The position numbers and the translations under genes are program-made. Of a DNA stretch of 64,000 bases, positions 37,142-48,649 are shown piece after piece; position 1 is the first letter of the stretch; each line of letters starts with the position of its first letter. The notes beneath the pieces were generated by a model. It had not been told where the DNA came from. It searched no databases and saw nothing but the letters and a program-made list of their open reading frames with translations. Where the stretch lies: NCBI GenBank assembly GCA_020465985.1, contig JAANYP010000825.1:269501-333500 (forward strand). The letters are read 5' to 3'. The DNA comes from Centrapalus pauciflorus. Taxonomy: Eukaryota > Streptophyta > Magnoliopsida > Asterales > Asteraceae.

Positions 37142-38970
37142 TGTGGCACCCTTGCCACATCAATCACCATTTACAAGACGCCCAGGATTATTCATCAACA
37201 CAATTACATAATGATCTGAAAGCTTAAATTAAAGTGCGGAAGCATTATAGTACGTAATTAAAATGACACAACATTGTCAAACACACTACAGTGCTACAAG
37301 GTTCCAATACTAAGTCTACATACTCAGACCTTTATTACAATCATCACAAACATATTATAACATTTGTCCCACAACATAATTACCGATTGAGTAGTAGATA
37401 TCTTCCAAAACTTCACACACAACCTAACTAGAAGGTCCGGCAGCAGATTTCCCTTTTCCTGTAAAATTACAACAACTGGGGAATAAGCGAATGCTTAGTG
37501 AATACACAAATTACCCTTTTTATAAATCTTTATGAAGCCCCAAGAGTAACACCGATGACACACATCGTATACCCTCTTCGTACACCAAGTACGGAACCAG
37601 AGCCGCAGCCCCTTCGAGCCCAAAGCTCGGCATAAAACATACCATCTGAGACAAACGTACGATCGGGGATGACATACTGCCTACCAGAACCTCGGAGGGA
37701 TCAGCTCCAGGTCATATAGCGCAGTAACATCGGAGTAATTGATGCGACCCACCGGTCCATCACTAGATGCACAACAAACGAACGGACATGCAACGAATAT
37801 GAATGTGCATCTAAATCTACGCAAGTTAGTAGAGATCCAAATAACAATTGAAGCAACACGTCTCAGCAGGCAAAAGCTATCATAAAACAGATATAAACAT
37901 GCGAAATCTACTGTACTCACATTGGGTGCGTAAATAAACTTTAACCAATAATTATTTCTCCTCGGAATTTGGACCGGATCCACCAAGTACCCCACTGTGG
38001 GTTAAACAACACCACAAAGGACCTGTAAGTATACCTCGTGTCAATAATTGTTTAATTTTGTAAAACCAAATTTCATAAATTTACAACATTTGATCCTCAT
38101 TTCGGATCCAAGATAAATTCGAACCCATTTTCGAATTTAGGAGTTAAATTCGAACCTAATCTCGAATTTAGGGGTTAAATTCGAACCCTATTCTCGAATT
38201 TAGGGTTAAGTTCGAACCCTATGATGTTAAATTCGAATACATACTCGAATTTAGTACAAAAATCAAGTTTGTTCTATGTATTTCGACTTTGTTCTTGGCA
38301 TTCTCGAATTTGTTCATATTTACAGCTTAAATCATACATTTCTAAGCCTAAAAATCACGAATATGTTAAGTATTAAGCCTAGTTTCGATCATATTATACA
38401 TACTCTATCATATTCTTGTTAAAACTCAAGCCAAACTAGCTTCATACACACAAGAAATGATAAATTCGAATTTCTATCATCAAAACCGAACATATAAAAG
38501 CTTAAAAGGTCGATTCTTACCTCAAATTCGTACGAGATCACAAATGCAACCGTAGATTGTTGTAGTACTCCTCGAGATCTTTCCGATGACGTATAGAACT
38601 CGACAATCGGCCAGTCGGTTTGAGAGAAAATTTAGAGAGAAGGTAGAGAGCCGAGAGAGAGTGTTCTAGAGAGAGAGTAAATGGTGAAAATGAAAGACAT
38701 TTGGCCTTTTTATTCCCATCTTTCCCCATTTTGCACATTTCACCCCTCAACTTATCCGATTTCATATAATACTAATTTATTCTTAGCTTTACATTAACTT
38801 TTATAATTCATAATACGCCATAATAATAATTCAAAGTTCTCAATTTTCTTATAATAACAACAAACTTTTAAATATCCTAAATACATAATCATTGCTCATA
38901 ATTCAACTTAATTATAAATTATCCATCTAAATAAATCTGAATTACAGTAATTGAATTCGAGGATGTTACA
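37142..38970 (-). repeat. Chromovirus 5' LTR
   Basis: 1829 bp; pairs with 30460-32292. Confidence 0.96.
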
Positions 38971-38975
38971 AAAGA

Positions 38976-39668
38976 TTCAAACGACGAATGAATTTAATTG
39001 AAGTGACGAATGATTAATTCGACTTTGAACTCTTATAATATAATTCATAAAGCATAAAACACAAAATAATAATAATAATAAAGTAGTGTGACAACAGATG
39101 GTGTGATAAGAAATGTATGGGTCACAAATAAAATTCAAAAAATAATATAATTACGTGATATTTGTGGGCCCATGTCATTAAACAAGTAAATAAGGAGAGA
39201 AGAGATGTGCAATTAGCAAAACTAATATTGAAGTATGTGTATACCATGACCCTTGTTAAACATTAAATATTGAATTCATTTATTTTATTCTTTTTACAAG
39301 ATTGATAAAAGAATTTATTGAAAGAAAACCTATATTACGACTTATATATCTTGAATTACCATATATATTTCAAATGAGACTTGAACTCATAACTATAAGT
39401 TAATAAAATTTAAGACATAACTTCAAATATATATCCTTCTAAACTAATGAAATATTATATGTATACTAGAAATGTATTTTAAATAAATATATTTTACGCA
39501 TTTAAACTAGTTTTTTAGTTATGTTGATAATTTTATTGTATTTTCAAGTTTCTAAATACATATTTAAATAAAAGAAATTCATCAAAATATATTCCACAAA
39601 TAAATAAATCATTAATTACAATATTAAACTTGTATGGGTGTATGTATTGTTTGTATTGACTTTACTAT
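38976..39668. other. AT-rich intergenic DNA
   Basis: About 690 bp. No coding sequence, RNA gene or element end was recognised. Confidence 0.5.
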
Positions 39669-39745
39669 GCATTAAAGATATACTGATCATTAATCTATAT
39701 ATAGGATTTCATTAACTATTCAAAGATATTTTTATAATTTAAAAT

Positions 39746-40219
39746 GTGTTAAACTCGTACAAATACAACATACTTTTCTTAATTTACCTAAATGACTAAT
39801 TAACTTTTTTTTTTGACCGGATGGTGGTTGTACTCTAAAATAACTTGTCGATATGGTATGACATTTTTTGCTGATTCAAATGACAGTGGCAGGTTTTAAT
39901 GACATGATGGTTACGTGGATTTACCATATCAACATAGTTACTGGTTACACGTACCATATCGACAAATTATTTTGGAGTACAATGTGGATTTACGTGGATT
40001 TTGATCTATATAAATAATTTAGAAAATCCACATAAGCATATAGATCATTTTCATACTTCTAAAAACACAAATATAAGATCATTACCGGTAGATACGGCAA
40101 TAAAAGTACCATCTCAACAGCAAATTTTAAGTACAAGTATCAATGAGATAAAAAAAATAACTAGATTAGTCATTTGAGTAATTTCAGTAAAGTAACATAC
40201 ATTTGTAAGACTTTAACCC
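39746..40219. mobile_element. MULE-type MITE, 474 bp, perfect 9-bp TSD
   Basis: TSD ATTTAAAAT at 39737-39745 and 40220-40228. Inverted ends GTGTTAAACTCGTACAAAT and (inverted) GGGTTAAAGTCTTACAAAT, with imperfect pairing for about 60 bp. Copy B of the duplication lacks it at the matching point (near 42410), so it came in after the duplication. It contains a second inner hairpin (GTACTC.AAAATAA.TTGTCG at 39829-39983). Confidence 0.88.
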
Positions 40220-40745
40220 ATTTAAAATTAATAACTTCATCTGGTTTTTAAGACTGGTTTGAACTGTCAAACCGATAAGATGGTCTAGAACATAACATTG
40301 TTAAATAGACAGATAATAATAACGATCTCCAACTTCACGTCTTCACCATAAACAAGACGATATGATACTCGATCGTCTAAATGATAGTAATTACAATTTA
40401 CAGGAATTCAGCCAAAGTATTCCTGATTGTGTGTTGTGCAACTATGAAATTTGTTTTTTCAGATGGATGAAATGAATCCCAAAATACATATTTATTTCCA
40501 ACTTTACATGTAAATGGGTTGAATCTGTTACATAGGTAACTCATTTCAAATCTTCCAGTTGCACAACATGCTTTCTCTCCAACATCAAATCCTGCACCCC
40601 ACAATCAAATAATAACTATCGGAAAAGTATGTTGCTATTTTATGATATAATACGTACGTACCCATATAAAAACCTTACTAAAGACATGAAGCGCACCATT
40701 GTGACAAGGCTCCAAGAGCTTGAGACTCGAGGCACGATGTGAGGC

Positions 40746-41394
40746 TAGGCATGGCAAAAAAACCCAACCCCGACGGGGAACCCGTAACTCGACCACGATT
40801 TGACCGGGGAATCCCCGAGTTGACCGGGGATGGGGATGGGGACGGGGAATCCCCGATTTAAAATAATGGGGATGGGGCGGGGATGGGAGACACTTTAATC
40901 CCCGACCCCGACCCCGATTATAAATTATGTTTTAATATAAATTATTATATATATTTAATTTTACAATGTAAATTATTCATTACATTTTATATAATATATT
41001 AAATATCATTGTATATGGCTTTTCTACAGTTTAAAATACTATTGTTATTTTTCATTTTATTGATTTTATAATTGTTTTGCATCCATTTCTTTGTTGTAGT
41101 AGTTTTATTACAAATTATACATTATATATGTAAATACCTCAAATATGTTTGAATTAATTTTTTTAGTGTTTTTTTACATATATTTTTCTACTAAATTACT
41201 ATTTATAGTTTAAACTTAAATAATTATTAGAAACTTGAAAAATCTGATTCCCTGACGGGGATCCCCGATTGGGACGGGGATGGGAATAGAAACTCATTCC
41301 CCGACGGGGATGGGGCCGGGGATGGGGGAGAGGATTATGAAGTGGGGATGGGAATGGGAACTTAGATTCCCGCCCCGCCCCATTGTCATCCCTA
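40746..41394. mobile_element. Non-autonomous hAT, 649 bp, perfect 8-bp TSD
   Basis: TSD TGTGAGGC (40738-40745 and 41395-41402). Inverted ends TAGGCATGGCAAA and (inverted) TAGGGATGACAAT. The empty site is present in copy B (CACGATGTGAGGCATGCGC, near 42940). Subterminal tracts rich in GGGGATGGGGACGGGG face each other at both ends; the middle is AT-rich. No transposase. Confidence 0.92.
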
Positions 41395-41510
41395 TGTGAG
41401 GCGTGCGCATCACGTACGCATGTCTCACTTATTTTGGTATCATATTTAATATATAATAGCAAATTAATACTACTTTAACAATTCAGAAGCTAAAATACAA
41501 ATATAATATT

Positions 41511-41720
41511 ATGAAAATAACCAACATATTTTCACGTTTTCTGCGTTATCGCACATTAGAAACCGGTTTTTCATTTATTAAAAATCCGGTTTACTAATTA
41601 TAATCGGGTTCAAATGTCCAAATTCCACTAAACTTAAAAAAAATTAATTTGAAGACTTTTATGAATAAAAAATAACATAGAGTGACGAAAATGTGAAAAC
41701 ATGTTGGTTTTTCCATGATG
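41511..41720. mobile_element. MITE family F, copy 1 (shortened)
   Basis: TATGAAAATAACCAACATAT...CATGTTGGTTTTTCCAT. Same position as copy 2 in the other duplicate, so it predates the duplication; it lost about 74 bp. Confidence 0.75.
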
Positions 41721-42342
41721 AACCCAATAAAGAATGCCAAACATATAAAATAAACACAATCTTTATTACAAAATCTAAATTACTTAAAAAGCTAATCATA
41801 GAGGTGTTTATATTCTTTTTTAGCCAGATTTACTGAAACGACAATGAGGCGCTCGCAACAGGCTTGTGTTGCGCACAACCTCAAGCCTCCTCGAGCGTCG
41901 CATCGCGCTTTTTAAAACACGGATAAAAACATCAGAATACTTACCAAAAGAGTGTGGATTCTTGATGACATCTAGTAGAATGTTATATATATCCGAGTAC
42001 ACCAATTGTATGCCACTCAACTCCATGTTTAGCTTTCGGACCATTCGCTGCAACTTCAAATTGAACTCTCTAGCCACACGATTGTATCTCGGCATGCAAA
42101 ATTTCTCGGTGAAGTAACTTTTGGTTCTTTCCAATGGCAAGCAACCCATAGGAGGTAGTCCGGTTACAGATATTTTACGAGCTCCTAGATGGTATAGATA
42201 GGTGATGAAGTTTCCAGCTATTCCTTGAAGAAAATTCTCGTATTCTTCGATGGAATAGACTGTTGATCTAAGCGGAAGGGCGTAATAGTTTGCTAGGAAA
42301 TCGTTCGTTCCTAGGCTTATAAGATAAAGTGCTTCACTTAAT

Positions 42343-43963
42343 GCATTAATCTATATACTGATCATTAATCTATATATAGGATTTCATCACTATGCAAAGA
42401 TATTTTTATAATTTTAAATTAATAACTTAATCAGGTTTTTAAGACTGGTTTGAACGGTCAAACCGATAAGATGGTCTGGACACGGTTGGTGACTTTCATA
42501 ACATTGTTAAATACACAGATAATAATAACGATCAGCTCCAACTTCACCTCTTCTCCATAAACATGACGATATGATACTCGATCGTCTACATAATAGTAAT
42601 TACAATTTACAGGAATTCAGCCAAAGTATTCCTGATTGTGTGTTGTGCAACTATGAAATTTGTTTTTTCAGATGGATGAAATGAGTCCCAAAATACATAT
42701 TTATTTCCAACTTTACATGTAAATGGGTTGAATCTGTTGCATAGATAACTCATTTCAAATCTTCCAGTTGCACAACATGCTTTCTCTCCAACATCAAATC
42801 CTGCACCCCACAATCAAATAATAAGTATCGAAAAAGTATGTTGCTATTTTATGATATAATACGTACGTACCCATATAAAAACCTTACTAAAGACATGAAG
42901 CGCACCATTGCGACAAGGCTCCAAGAGCTTGAGACTCGAGGCACGATGTGAGGCATGCGCATCACGTACGCATGTCCCACTTATTTTGGTATCATATTTA
43001 ATATATAATAGCAAATTAATACTACTTTAACAATTCAAAAGCTAAAATACAAATATAATATTATGAAAATAACCAACATATTTTCACGTTTTCTGCGTTA
43101 TCGTCCCTCCATGTTATTTTTTTTCATAAAAGTCATCGAGTTAATTTTTTCTTTTTGGTTTAGTGAAACGTGGACATTAGAAACCGGTTTTCATTTATTA
43201 AAAACCCGGTTTACTAATTATAATCGGGTTCTAATGTCCAAATTCCACTAAACTTAAAAAAAAATTAATTTGAGGACTTTTATGAAAAAAAAAAATAACA
43301 TAGAGGAACGAAAATGTGAAAACATGTTGGTTTTTTCATGATGAACCCAATAAAGAATGCCAAACATATAAAAACACAATCTTTATTACAAAATCTAAAT
43401 TACTTAAAAAACTAATCATAGAGGTGTTTATAGTCTTTTTTTAGCCAGATTTACTGAAACGACAACGAGGCGCTCGCAACAGGCTTGTGTTGCGCACAGC
43501 CTCAAGCCTCATCGAGCGTCGCATCGCGCTTTTTAAAACACAGATAAAAACATCAAAATACTTACCGAAAGAGTGTGGATTCTTGATGACATCTAGTAGA
43601 ATGTTATATATATCCGAGTACACCAATTGTATGCCACTCAACTCCATATTTAGCTTTCGGACCATTCGTTGCAACTTCAAATTGAACTCTCTAGCCACAC
43701 GATTGTATCTCGGCGTGCAAAATATCCCGGTGAAGTAACTTCTGGTTCTTTCCAATGGCAAGCAACCCATAGGAGGTAGTCCGGTTATAGATATTTTACG
43801 AGCTCCTACATGGTATAGATCGGTGATGAATTTTCCAGCTATTCCTTGAAGAAAATTCTCGTATTCTTCGATGGAATAGACTGTTGATCTAAGCGGAAGG
43901 GCGTAATAGTTTGCTAGGAAATCGTTTGTTCCTAGGCTTATAAGATAAAGTGCTTCACTTAAT
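42343..43963. repeat. Tandem duplication, copy B
   Basis: Carries exon 3 and most of exon 2 of the complete GDSL gene. The junction with copy A (CACTTAAT|GCATTAAT) lies at 42342/42343. Confidence 0.93.
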
Positions 43964-45925
43964 ACTTTGCTAGCATTCACCGATCCAAGATGACGAATCA
44001 TTTTAAGTTGGTATTCTTTGAAGTATTCGAGTTCCTTCCACAATGGTATCACAGACTGCAAATACGATGATTTGGAAATTTAAACGAGTCATGGAGAAAT
44101 AGTTGTAATTTTTACGATTAATAAAAAGAAAAGAAAAGAAAAATTGAGCGTGGAAGCTTGTGTCAACGTGGAAAAGGTAAATCGTTGTTGAGTTAAACCC
44201 GAGCTGATGGGTAAAAATCAGGTCAAAGTGTCAAACCAAATAACTAAACCGGTCAATATAAACTATTTTTGGTTTCATGTTTGGTTCTGTTTTCTTTTAA
44301 AATCTAGTTTTTAGTTTGGTTCTTGATTCAAAACTTCTACAAATTTTGATTCTTGATTCAAAACTTCTACTGATTTTATTTTTGTTAGTTTTAAAACTAC
44401 ACTTTTTATGTTTAATTATATTCTTATTACTAAAATAACACACCCAAATATTGGCTTTTGGTTCGTGTGATTAAATTCGATGGAATTGGAATTTAAATTT
44501 AGCTTGTTTAGGGTTTTTGATAACTAATGTAAATGGTTAAATTTTATGTATTTTCCATCAAATTCCTTGTTTATAAGAATCTGACATTTCTTCCGATTCA
44601 TACATGAATTAAATTCCAACCTATACATGAATTAGATTCCGACATACATCTCTAACCAATACTAAAACCATGTTCTACTTTCACCATCAACCACATTAAT
44701 AAATAAAAATTTAAATTCAAATTCCTTCGAATTCCATTCCGTGAACCAAACGCCACATAAGTGCTTAGCTCACATTTTGGTTTGACACCCAACTGGTTAG
44801 ATGGATCTAGTTTTTTTCACTGTTATTTTTCTTGTTTTAAGATTTGGCCCATTCTAGGTCAACCCGATCCGATCCAATCCAATACGGTCAAGTTCCAATC
44901 TGATACACACCATAAGGGATCGTTTAAGTTGTGTAATGAGATTTGAATGAATTAAAATTTAAATTGTAGTCGATAGTATATTTATCCGCCGTTGATGTAT
45001 GAAATAATGTTAAAGGTCGGCTAAGGGTACATCGCTTATGAAATACTATTTGGAATCTAAATTCTACTATAAATAGTAAGAAATTACGAGATTATTTAAT
45101 TATAGATATGGAGGAAATTTAAACATTTTTAATTCATGATTTTTGTAATCCAAACTTTTAAGTGGTTTATTATGAAAAAAACCAACATGTTTTCACGTTT
45201 TTTGCGTTTTCGTCCCTCCATGTTATTTTTTTCCATAAAAAAAAACCTTAAGTTATTTTTTTCTTTTTGGTTTAGTGAAATTTGGACATTAGACCACGGT
45301 TATAATTTGTGAACTGGGTTCTAAAAAACTGAAAAACCGGGTTCTAATGTCCAAATTTCACTAAACCAAAAAGAAAATAATAACTTGAGGACTTTTATGG
45401 AAAAAAAAATAACATGGAGTGACGAAAACGCAAAAAACATGAAAACATGTTGGTTTTTTTCATAATAAAACAAGCTATAATTACATTTAATTAATTTCCT
45501 CAAACATGACATAAGAATTAAGAAATTTGAGTACATAAAAGTTATGAACTTACAAATATTGCAGATGTAAAATTATCATAACCTGTTCCAGCAGAAGCAA
45601 AACTAACTCCTTTAGCAAAATCCGCGATATTATACTGTGGGTCTAAGTAAGCCGGTACAATAGACCGGATGCCGAAAGCCTCAGAGATAAAATCTGTAGC
45701 GATCCGCCCATTGGAGAAGCGGCCAGTCGGGCGGCTGTCGTAGAAATCACGACCGTAGGGCCAAAAGTTGCTCTTGAGGATAGTAGCAACATTATTATTA
45801 TTACCCGAGTCTACCGAAGAGTCTCCAAATACAATGATCGACGAGACTTTCGCGTGGACGACGATGATCAAATAAGCTAAAAACAAACTGAATAACAGTA
45901 AAACGATCGTATTTCCTCTTGCCAT
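42607..45925 (-). CDS. GDSL esterase/lipase, 351 residues, three exons
   Basis: Secreted SGNH hydrolase of the plant GDSL family, which cleaves ester bonds in lipids or cell-wall/cutin substrates; the actual substrate is unknown. Exon 1 is 45925-45554, exon 2 44055-43566, exon 3 42800-42607, with canonical GT/AG sites and phases 0 and 1. The start MARGNTIVLLL is preferred over an upstream in-frame Met because it directly begins a hydrophobic signal peptide (residues 1-25, end VVHA). Block I FGDSSVDSGNNN gives nucleophile Ser36; block II is ASAGTG (Gly at 113); block III GTNDF gives Asn168; block V WDSFHPSE gives Asp326 and His329. The length is usual for the family. Intron 1 is 1.5 kb with two MITEs; intron 2 holds one. 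A truncated duplicate follows downstream. Confidence 0.9.
43061..43341. mobile_element. MITE family F, copy 2 (GDSL intron 2)
   Basis: TATGAAAATAACCAACATAT to ATGTTGGTTTTTTCAT. Near-palindromic, with CGTCCCTCCATGTTATTT and GGTTTAGTGAAA inside. Confidence 0.78.
44455..44757. mobile_element. MITE (TTTGGTTC ends) in GDSL intron 1
   Basis: Left TTGGCTTTTGGTTCGTGTGA and right (inverted) GTGGCGTTTGGTTCACGGAA, then both read AATTCGAWGGAATT and AATTTAAATTT. About 300 bp, no ORF. The ends resemble the element at 58808-59690. Confidence 0.55.
45168..45467. mobile_element. MITE family F, copy 3 (GDSL intron 1)
   Basis: TATTATGAAAAAAACCAACA...TGTTGGTTTTTTTCATAATA, about 300 bp and nearly a perfect fold-back. 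Confidence 0.82.
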
Positions 45926-46549
45926 ACAAATGACTTCGCTCGAAGGATTACGAAGCGATAGAAACGATGCTTGGTTGATCAAAGTTTCTAGATATGAAAA
46001 CGGAGATTGATCGGTTGCATTTATTGCGAAAAGTTAATGTTTGTTTGTGTGTAATTAATGACAAGAGAGCAGAAGGTTTCGTTTCGAGTGGGAGACGGAT
46101 AGACGATATGATGCTGCCTGTGACCTGCACCTCGAGAACGGTTTTTGGCTGGCCGATAGACCGGATTTATGTTCGTTTTTTGTCGTTCGAAAGACGGTTT
46201 ATCGATCGGATAGCGAAATAGCTCTTTGATCACTGATTTTGTGGTTTTTTTTGAATTTTTGGTGGTGTAGAAACGTGATATGTGTTGTACAAAGTAGCAT
46301 AGAAAATGAATTTTGTTTCAGGTGGAAAGCATTCGTTTCATTAATATATGCTGATGTAAAGTCTTTTGTTTGACAATTGAGTCAACAAATTACAAAATAA
46401 CAAATATTCATAGGTAAAAATAGTTTGTAAAAAAGCAATATCAAGAAATAAAATTGTACTTTTTGGATTTATATTGAAAAATTCATGTGTTTTATCATTT
46501 TTATTGATTTAATATATGTATTGTTTTCTTTCTTATTTTGTAATTTTTT
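45926..46549. other. 5' flank of the GDSL gene
   Basis: About 620 bp upstream of the start codon (to the right, as the gene is on the minus strand). No confident TATA box or regulatory motif could be picked. Ends at MITE F copy 4. Confidence 0.4.
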
Positions 46550-46835
46550 TATGAAAAAAACCAACATGTTTTATTTTTTTGGCGTCTTCGTGTTTCTATG
46601 TTATTTTTTTTCATAAAAGTTCTTAAGTTAACTTTTTCTTTTTGGTTTAGTGAAATTTAGACATTAGAACCCAGTTTTTCAGTTTTTAAAAACCCGGTTT
46701 ACTAATTATAACCGGATTCTAATGTCCAAATTTCAATAAACTAAAAAAAATTAACTTGAGGACTTTTATGGAAAAAAAAATAACATGGAGTGACGAAAAC
46801 GTAAAAACATGAAAACATGTTGGTTTTTTTCGTAA
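46550..46835. mobile_element. MITE family F, copy 4
   Basis: TATGAAAAAAACCAACATGT...ACATGTTGGTTTTTTTCGTA. Lies about 620 bp upstream of the GDSL start codon. Confidence 0.82.
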
Positions 46836-46915
46836 TAAATCCCTCTTTTATCTTGAAAAAACAACGGATAAAATCAATTAAAGACTAAAATGTTAGATGG
46901 TTTTTATTGTTTATA

Positions 46916-47285
46916 TCTATCTATTCTATTATCTGAGTAACTAGATGCCACATGGCATCTAGATAGAGCGCCAATTGGCTTAACATGTGATTGTCACGTG
47001 TACCTAACAATTTCCTATTAATTTGCTTCTAAAATTTGTTTTTTCCAATCTATCTATAATAAATAATTTAAATAATATCTAATCAAATCTAAATCTTATC
47101 TAATATAAAACTCAAATTTGAATTTGAATGATAACTTTTCTTTTTATATATTTATGTTTATATCTATTGTATTATATAAATAGATATTATAAACTTGATA
47201 AAATATATTTAAAAATTATCCTACAAGATTAATGAAATTAATTTTTATAATGTATATCTATGTTATACATAGGTTTATAAACTAG
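46916..47285 (+). mobile_element. Helitron-like element 1, 370 bp
   Basis: Begins A|TCTATCTATTCTATTATCTG and ends TTTATAAACTAG|T, i.e. 5' TC and 3' CTAG between host A and T. A hairpin CTATG-ttata-CATAG lies about 10 bases before CTAG. Shares its 5' region with the element at 48910-49456. No TSD, as expected for Helitrons. Confidence 0.62.
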
Positions 47286-47518
47286 TATATGTTATTGAAA
47301 AAAGAGAAAATTACTGATTTGGTCCCTGTGGTTTGTCCATTGTTGCTGGTTTGGTCCTTTAAGATAAAAAATTACTCCATTGGTCCCTATGGTTGTATTT
47401 TTGTTTCATGGTTAGTCCTTTTCATAAACGGCCGTTAAGTCTGTCAGGTTAAGTCTTTTAATGAAAGGGTAATTTGGTCTTTTACATACTCTCTCTCCTC
47501 ACCCATTTGATGAAGTCA

Positions 47519-48050
47519 ACAAAGAAACAATTTTCATTGAATTTAAGACATAATTCATTGACTGGCATTATTCCATGGGAGATTTCAACTCTACCTTCAA
47601 TAACCGAAGTTGATCTTTCAAACAATTTTCTTACTGGTACGATTCCTTCCACTTTTGGTAATTGCAGCACATTAGAAGCTTTCAACGTCTCCTACAATCA
47701 GCTCATTGGACCAGTGCCTTCGTCTGGACCGGCATTTTCAAGCCTACATCCGTCGTCGTTCACCGGAAATGAAGGACTATGCGGCGGAGTAATCCGTAAG
47801 CCTTGTGCTAACGAAACTGAGATCGAGTTAAAGCCACAGCAGCCAAAGAAGACGTCCGGAGCTATTCTGTGGATGCTAGCAGCAGCAATTGGTGTTGGCA
47901 TCTTCGTCCTCGTAGTCGGAAGCCGATGCTTTCGTGCGGCTTACCAGCGGCGCTTTGTGGTCGAAGAAAGAAAGATCGGACCATGGAAACTAACAGCCTT
48001 TCAGCGGTTAAACTTCACAGCGGATGATGTGGTGGAGTGCTTGTCGACGA
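47519..48050 (+). pseudogene. Captured fragment of a TDR/PXY-type LRR receptor kinase
   Basis: The open frame contains the last two or so leucine-rich repeats (LNLRHNSLTGIIPWEISTLP, VDLSNNFLTGTIPSTFGNCS), the FNVSYNQLIGPVPS and GNEGLCGG motifs that close the ectodomain, a PKKTSGA juxtamembrane, a single membrane span (about WMLAAAIGVGIFVLVVG) and the cytoplasmic start GPWKLTAFQRLNFTADDVVECLS. This order and wording match the TDIF receptor TDR/PXY, which controls vascular cambium. The kinase domain is absent: similarity ends after ECLS, near 48045. It is a partial copy inside a transposon, with no known function. It could yield a soluble or decoy-like product only if transcribed; that is speculation. 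Confidence 0.85.
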
Positions 48051-48059
48051 CCCTTGTGC

Positions 48060-48422
48060 ATCTTAAAGATGAGGCAAAGGGTTTGGTTGGAATTTAGGAT
48101 ACCCAAACGCCCGTCATTTGGCACCAATAATTGGGGTGCTGCTTCTCCTCTTTTAGCTAGGGAAATACCCAAGGAATCTTTGAGGCAAAGGTACCATAGG
48201 TTCAACAACATCCGAACACACGATGAAATCTCTCCTGCTCATGAAGATGAGTTCAGACACTTGCGTCAAAGTAGAGCTCAAACCCCTAAACGGAGCCGAA
48301 AGGGAGTATTGTTAAAACTGATATGGCCAGATAAAAAGAAAAAGAAACATGCAACCCTTGGTGCAAAAAAGAAATGGTTTCCCAAGCTTGAACGGAAGGG
48401 GCGATGGCCACAAGGCTGGTGA
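48060..48422 (+). pseudogene. Second captured coding-like fragment, family not recognised
   Basis: Open in the frame +1 relative to the receptor piece. Reads VWLEFRIPKRPSFGTNNWGA, then LAREIPKESLRQRYHRFNN, a Lys/Arg-rich part (RAQTPKRSRKG, PDKKKKK) and WFPKLERKGRWPQGW before a stop at the edge of the right TIR. Composition and the basic clusters suggest part of a nuclear protein. I do not recognise the donor gene. An ATG at 48024 could start a chimeric frame of 132 codons overlapping the receptor piece. Confidence 0.5.
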
Positions 48423-48649
48423 TCTCGACTTCATCAAACGGGTGAGGAGAGAGAGTATGTAAAAGACCAAATTACCCTTTCATTAAAAGACTTAACCTGA
48501 CAGACTTAACGGCCGTTTATGAAAAGGACTAACCATGAAACAAAAATACAATCATAGGGACCAATGGAGTAATTTTTTATCTTAAATGACCAAACCAGTA
48601 ACAATGGACAAACCACAGGGACCAAATCAGTAATTTTCTCTTGAAAAAA

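Larger units (their letters stand above)
30460..38970 (-). mobile_element. Tekay-type Ty3/gypsy chromovirus, near-complete
   Basis: LTRs of 1833 and 1829 bp (30460-32292, 37142-38970), both TGTGGCACC...GGATGTTACA, with 5-bp TSD AAAGA (30455-30459 and 38971-38975). PBS beside the right LTR. Internal order gag, protease, RT, RNase H, integrase, chromodomain. The two LTRs are highly alike by eye, so the insertion is young compared with the Copia element. The coding region has two stops and a 40-bp net insertion. Confidence 0.97.
39669..42342. repeat. Tandem duplication, copy A (GDSL 3' half)
   Basis: Copy B is 42343-43963. Both run from GCATTAA..TATACTGATCATTAAT through GDSL exon 3, intron 2 and part of exon 2 to CTTCACTTAAT. 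Copy A is longer by two later insertions with TSDs (39746-40219, 40746-41394) and shorter by about 74 bp within its MITE F at 41549. Confidence 0.93.
40398..42342 (-). pseudogene. 5'-truncated duplicate of the GDSL esterase gene
   Basis: Copy A contains the latter part of exon 2 (42342-41945) and all of exon 3 (40591-40398), with intact donor TTTG|GTAAGT and acceptor TGCAG|GA. It lacks exon 1 (nucleophile Ser) and the start of exon 2. The GTNDF block and the Asp/His block (WDSFHPSE) remain. Exon 3 encodes the same protein as the full gene; exon 2 has eight or so changed residues (for example RTKSYFTEK against RTRSYFTGI). No start codon, so it is most likely a pseudogene. Its intron holds a hAT element and a MITE F copy. 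Confidence 0.88.
47304..48640 (+). mobile_element. Pack-MULE carrying a TDR/PXY-type receptor kinase fragment
   Basis: Perfect 9-bp TSD TTGAAAAAA (47295-47303 and 48641-48649). TIRs of about 210 bp: left 47304-47519, right 48427-48640, starting GAGAAAATTACTGATTTGGTC. Between the TIRs there is no transposase but about 900 bp of gene-derived sequence: an LRR receptor-kinase piece, then an unrelated coding-like piece. These are the defining marks of a Pack-MULE. Near-identical TIRs and a perfect TSD suggest a fairly young insertion. Confidence 0.93.
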
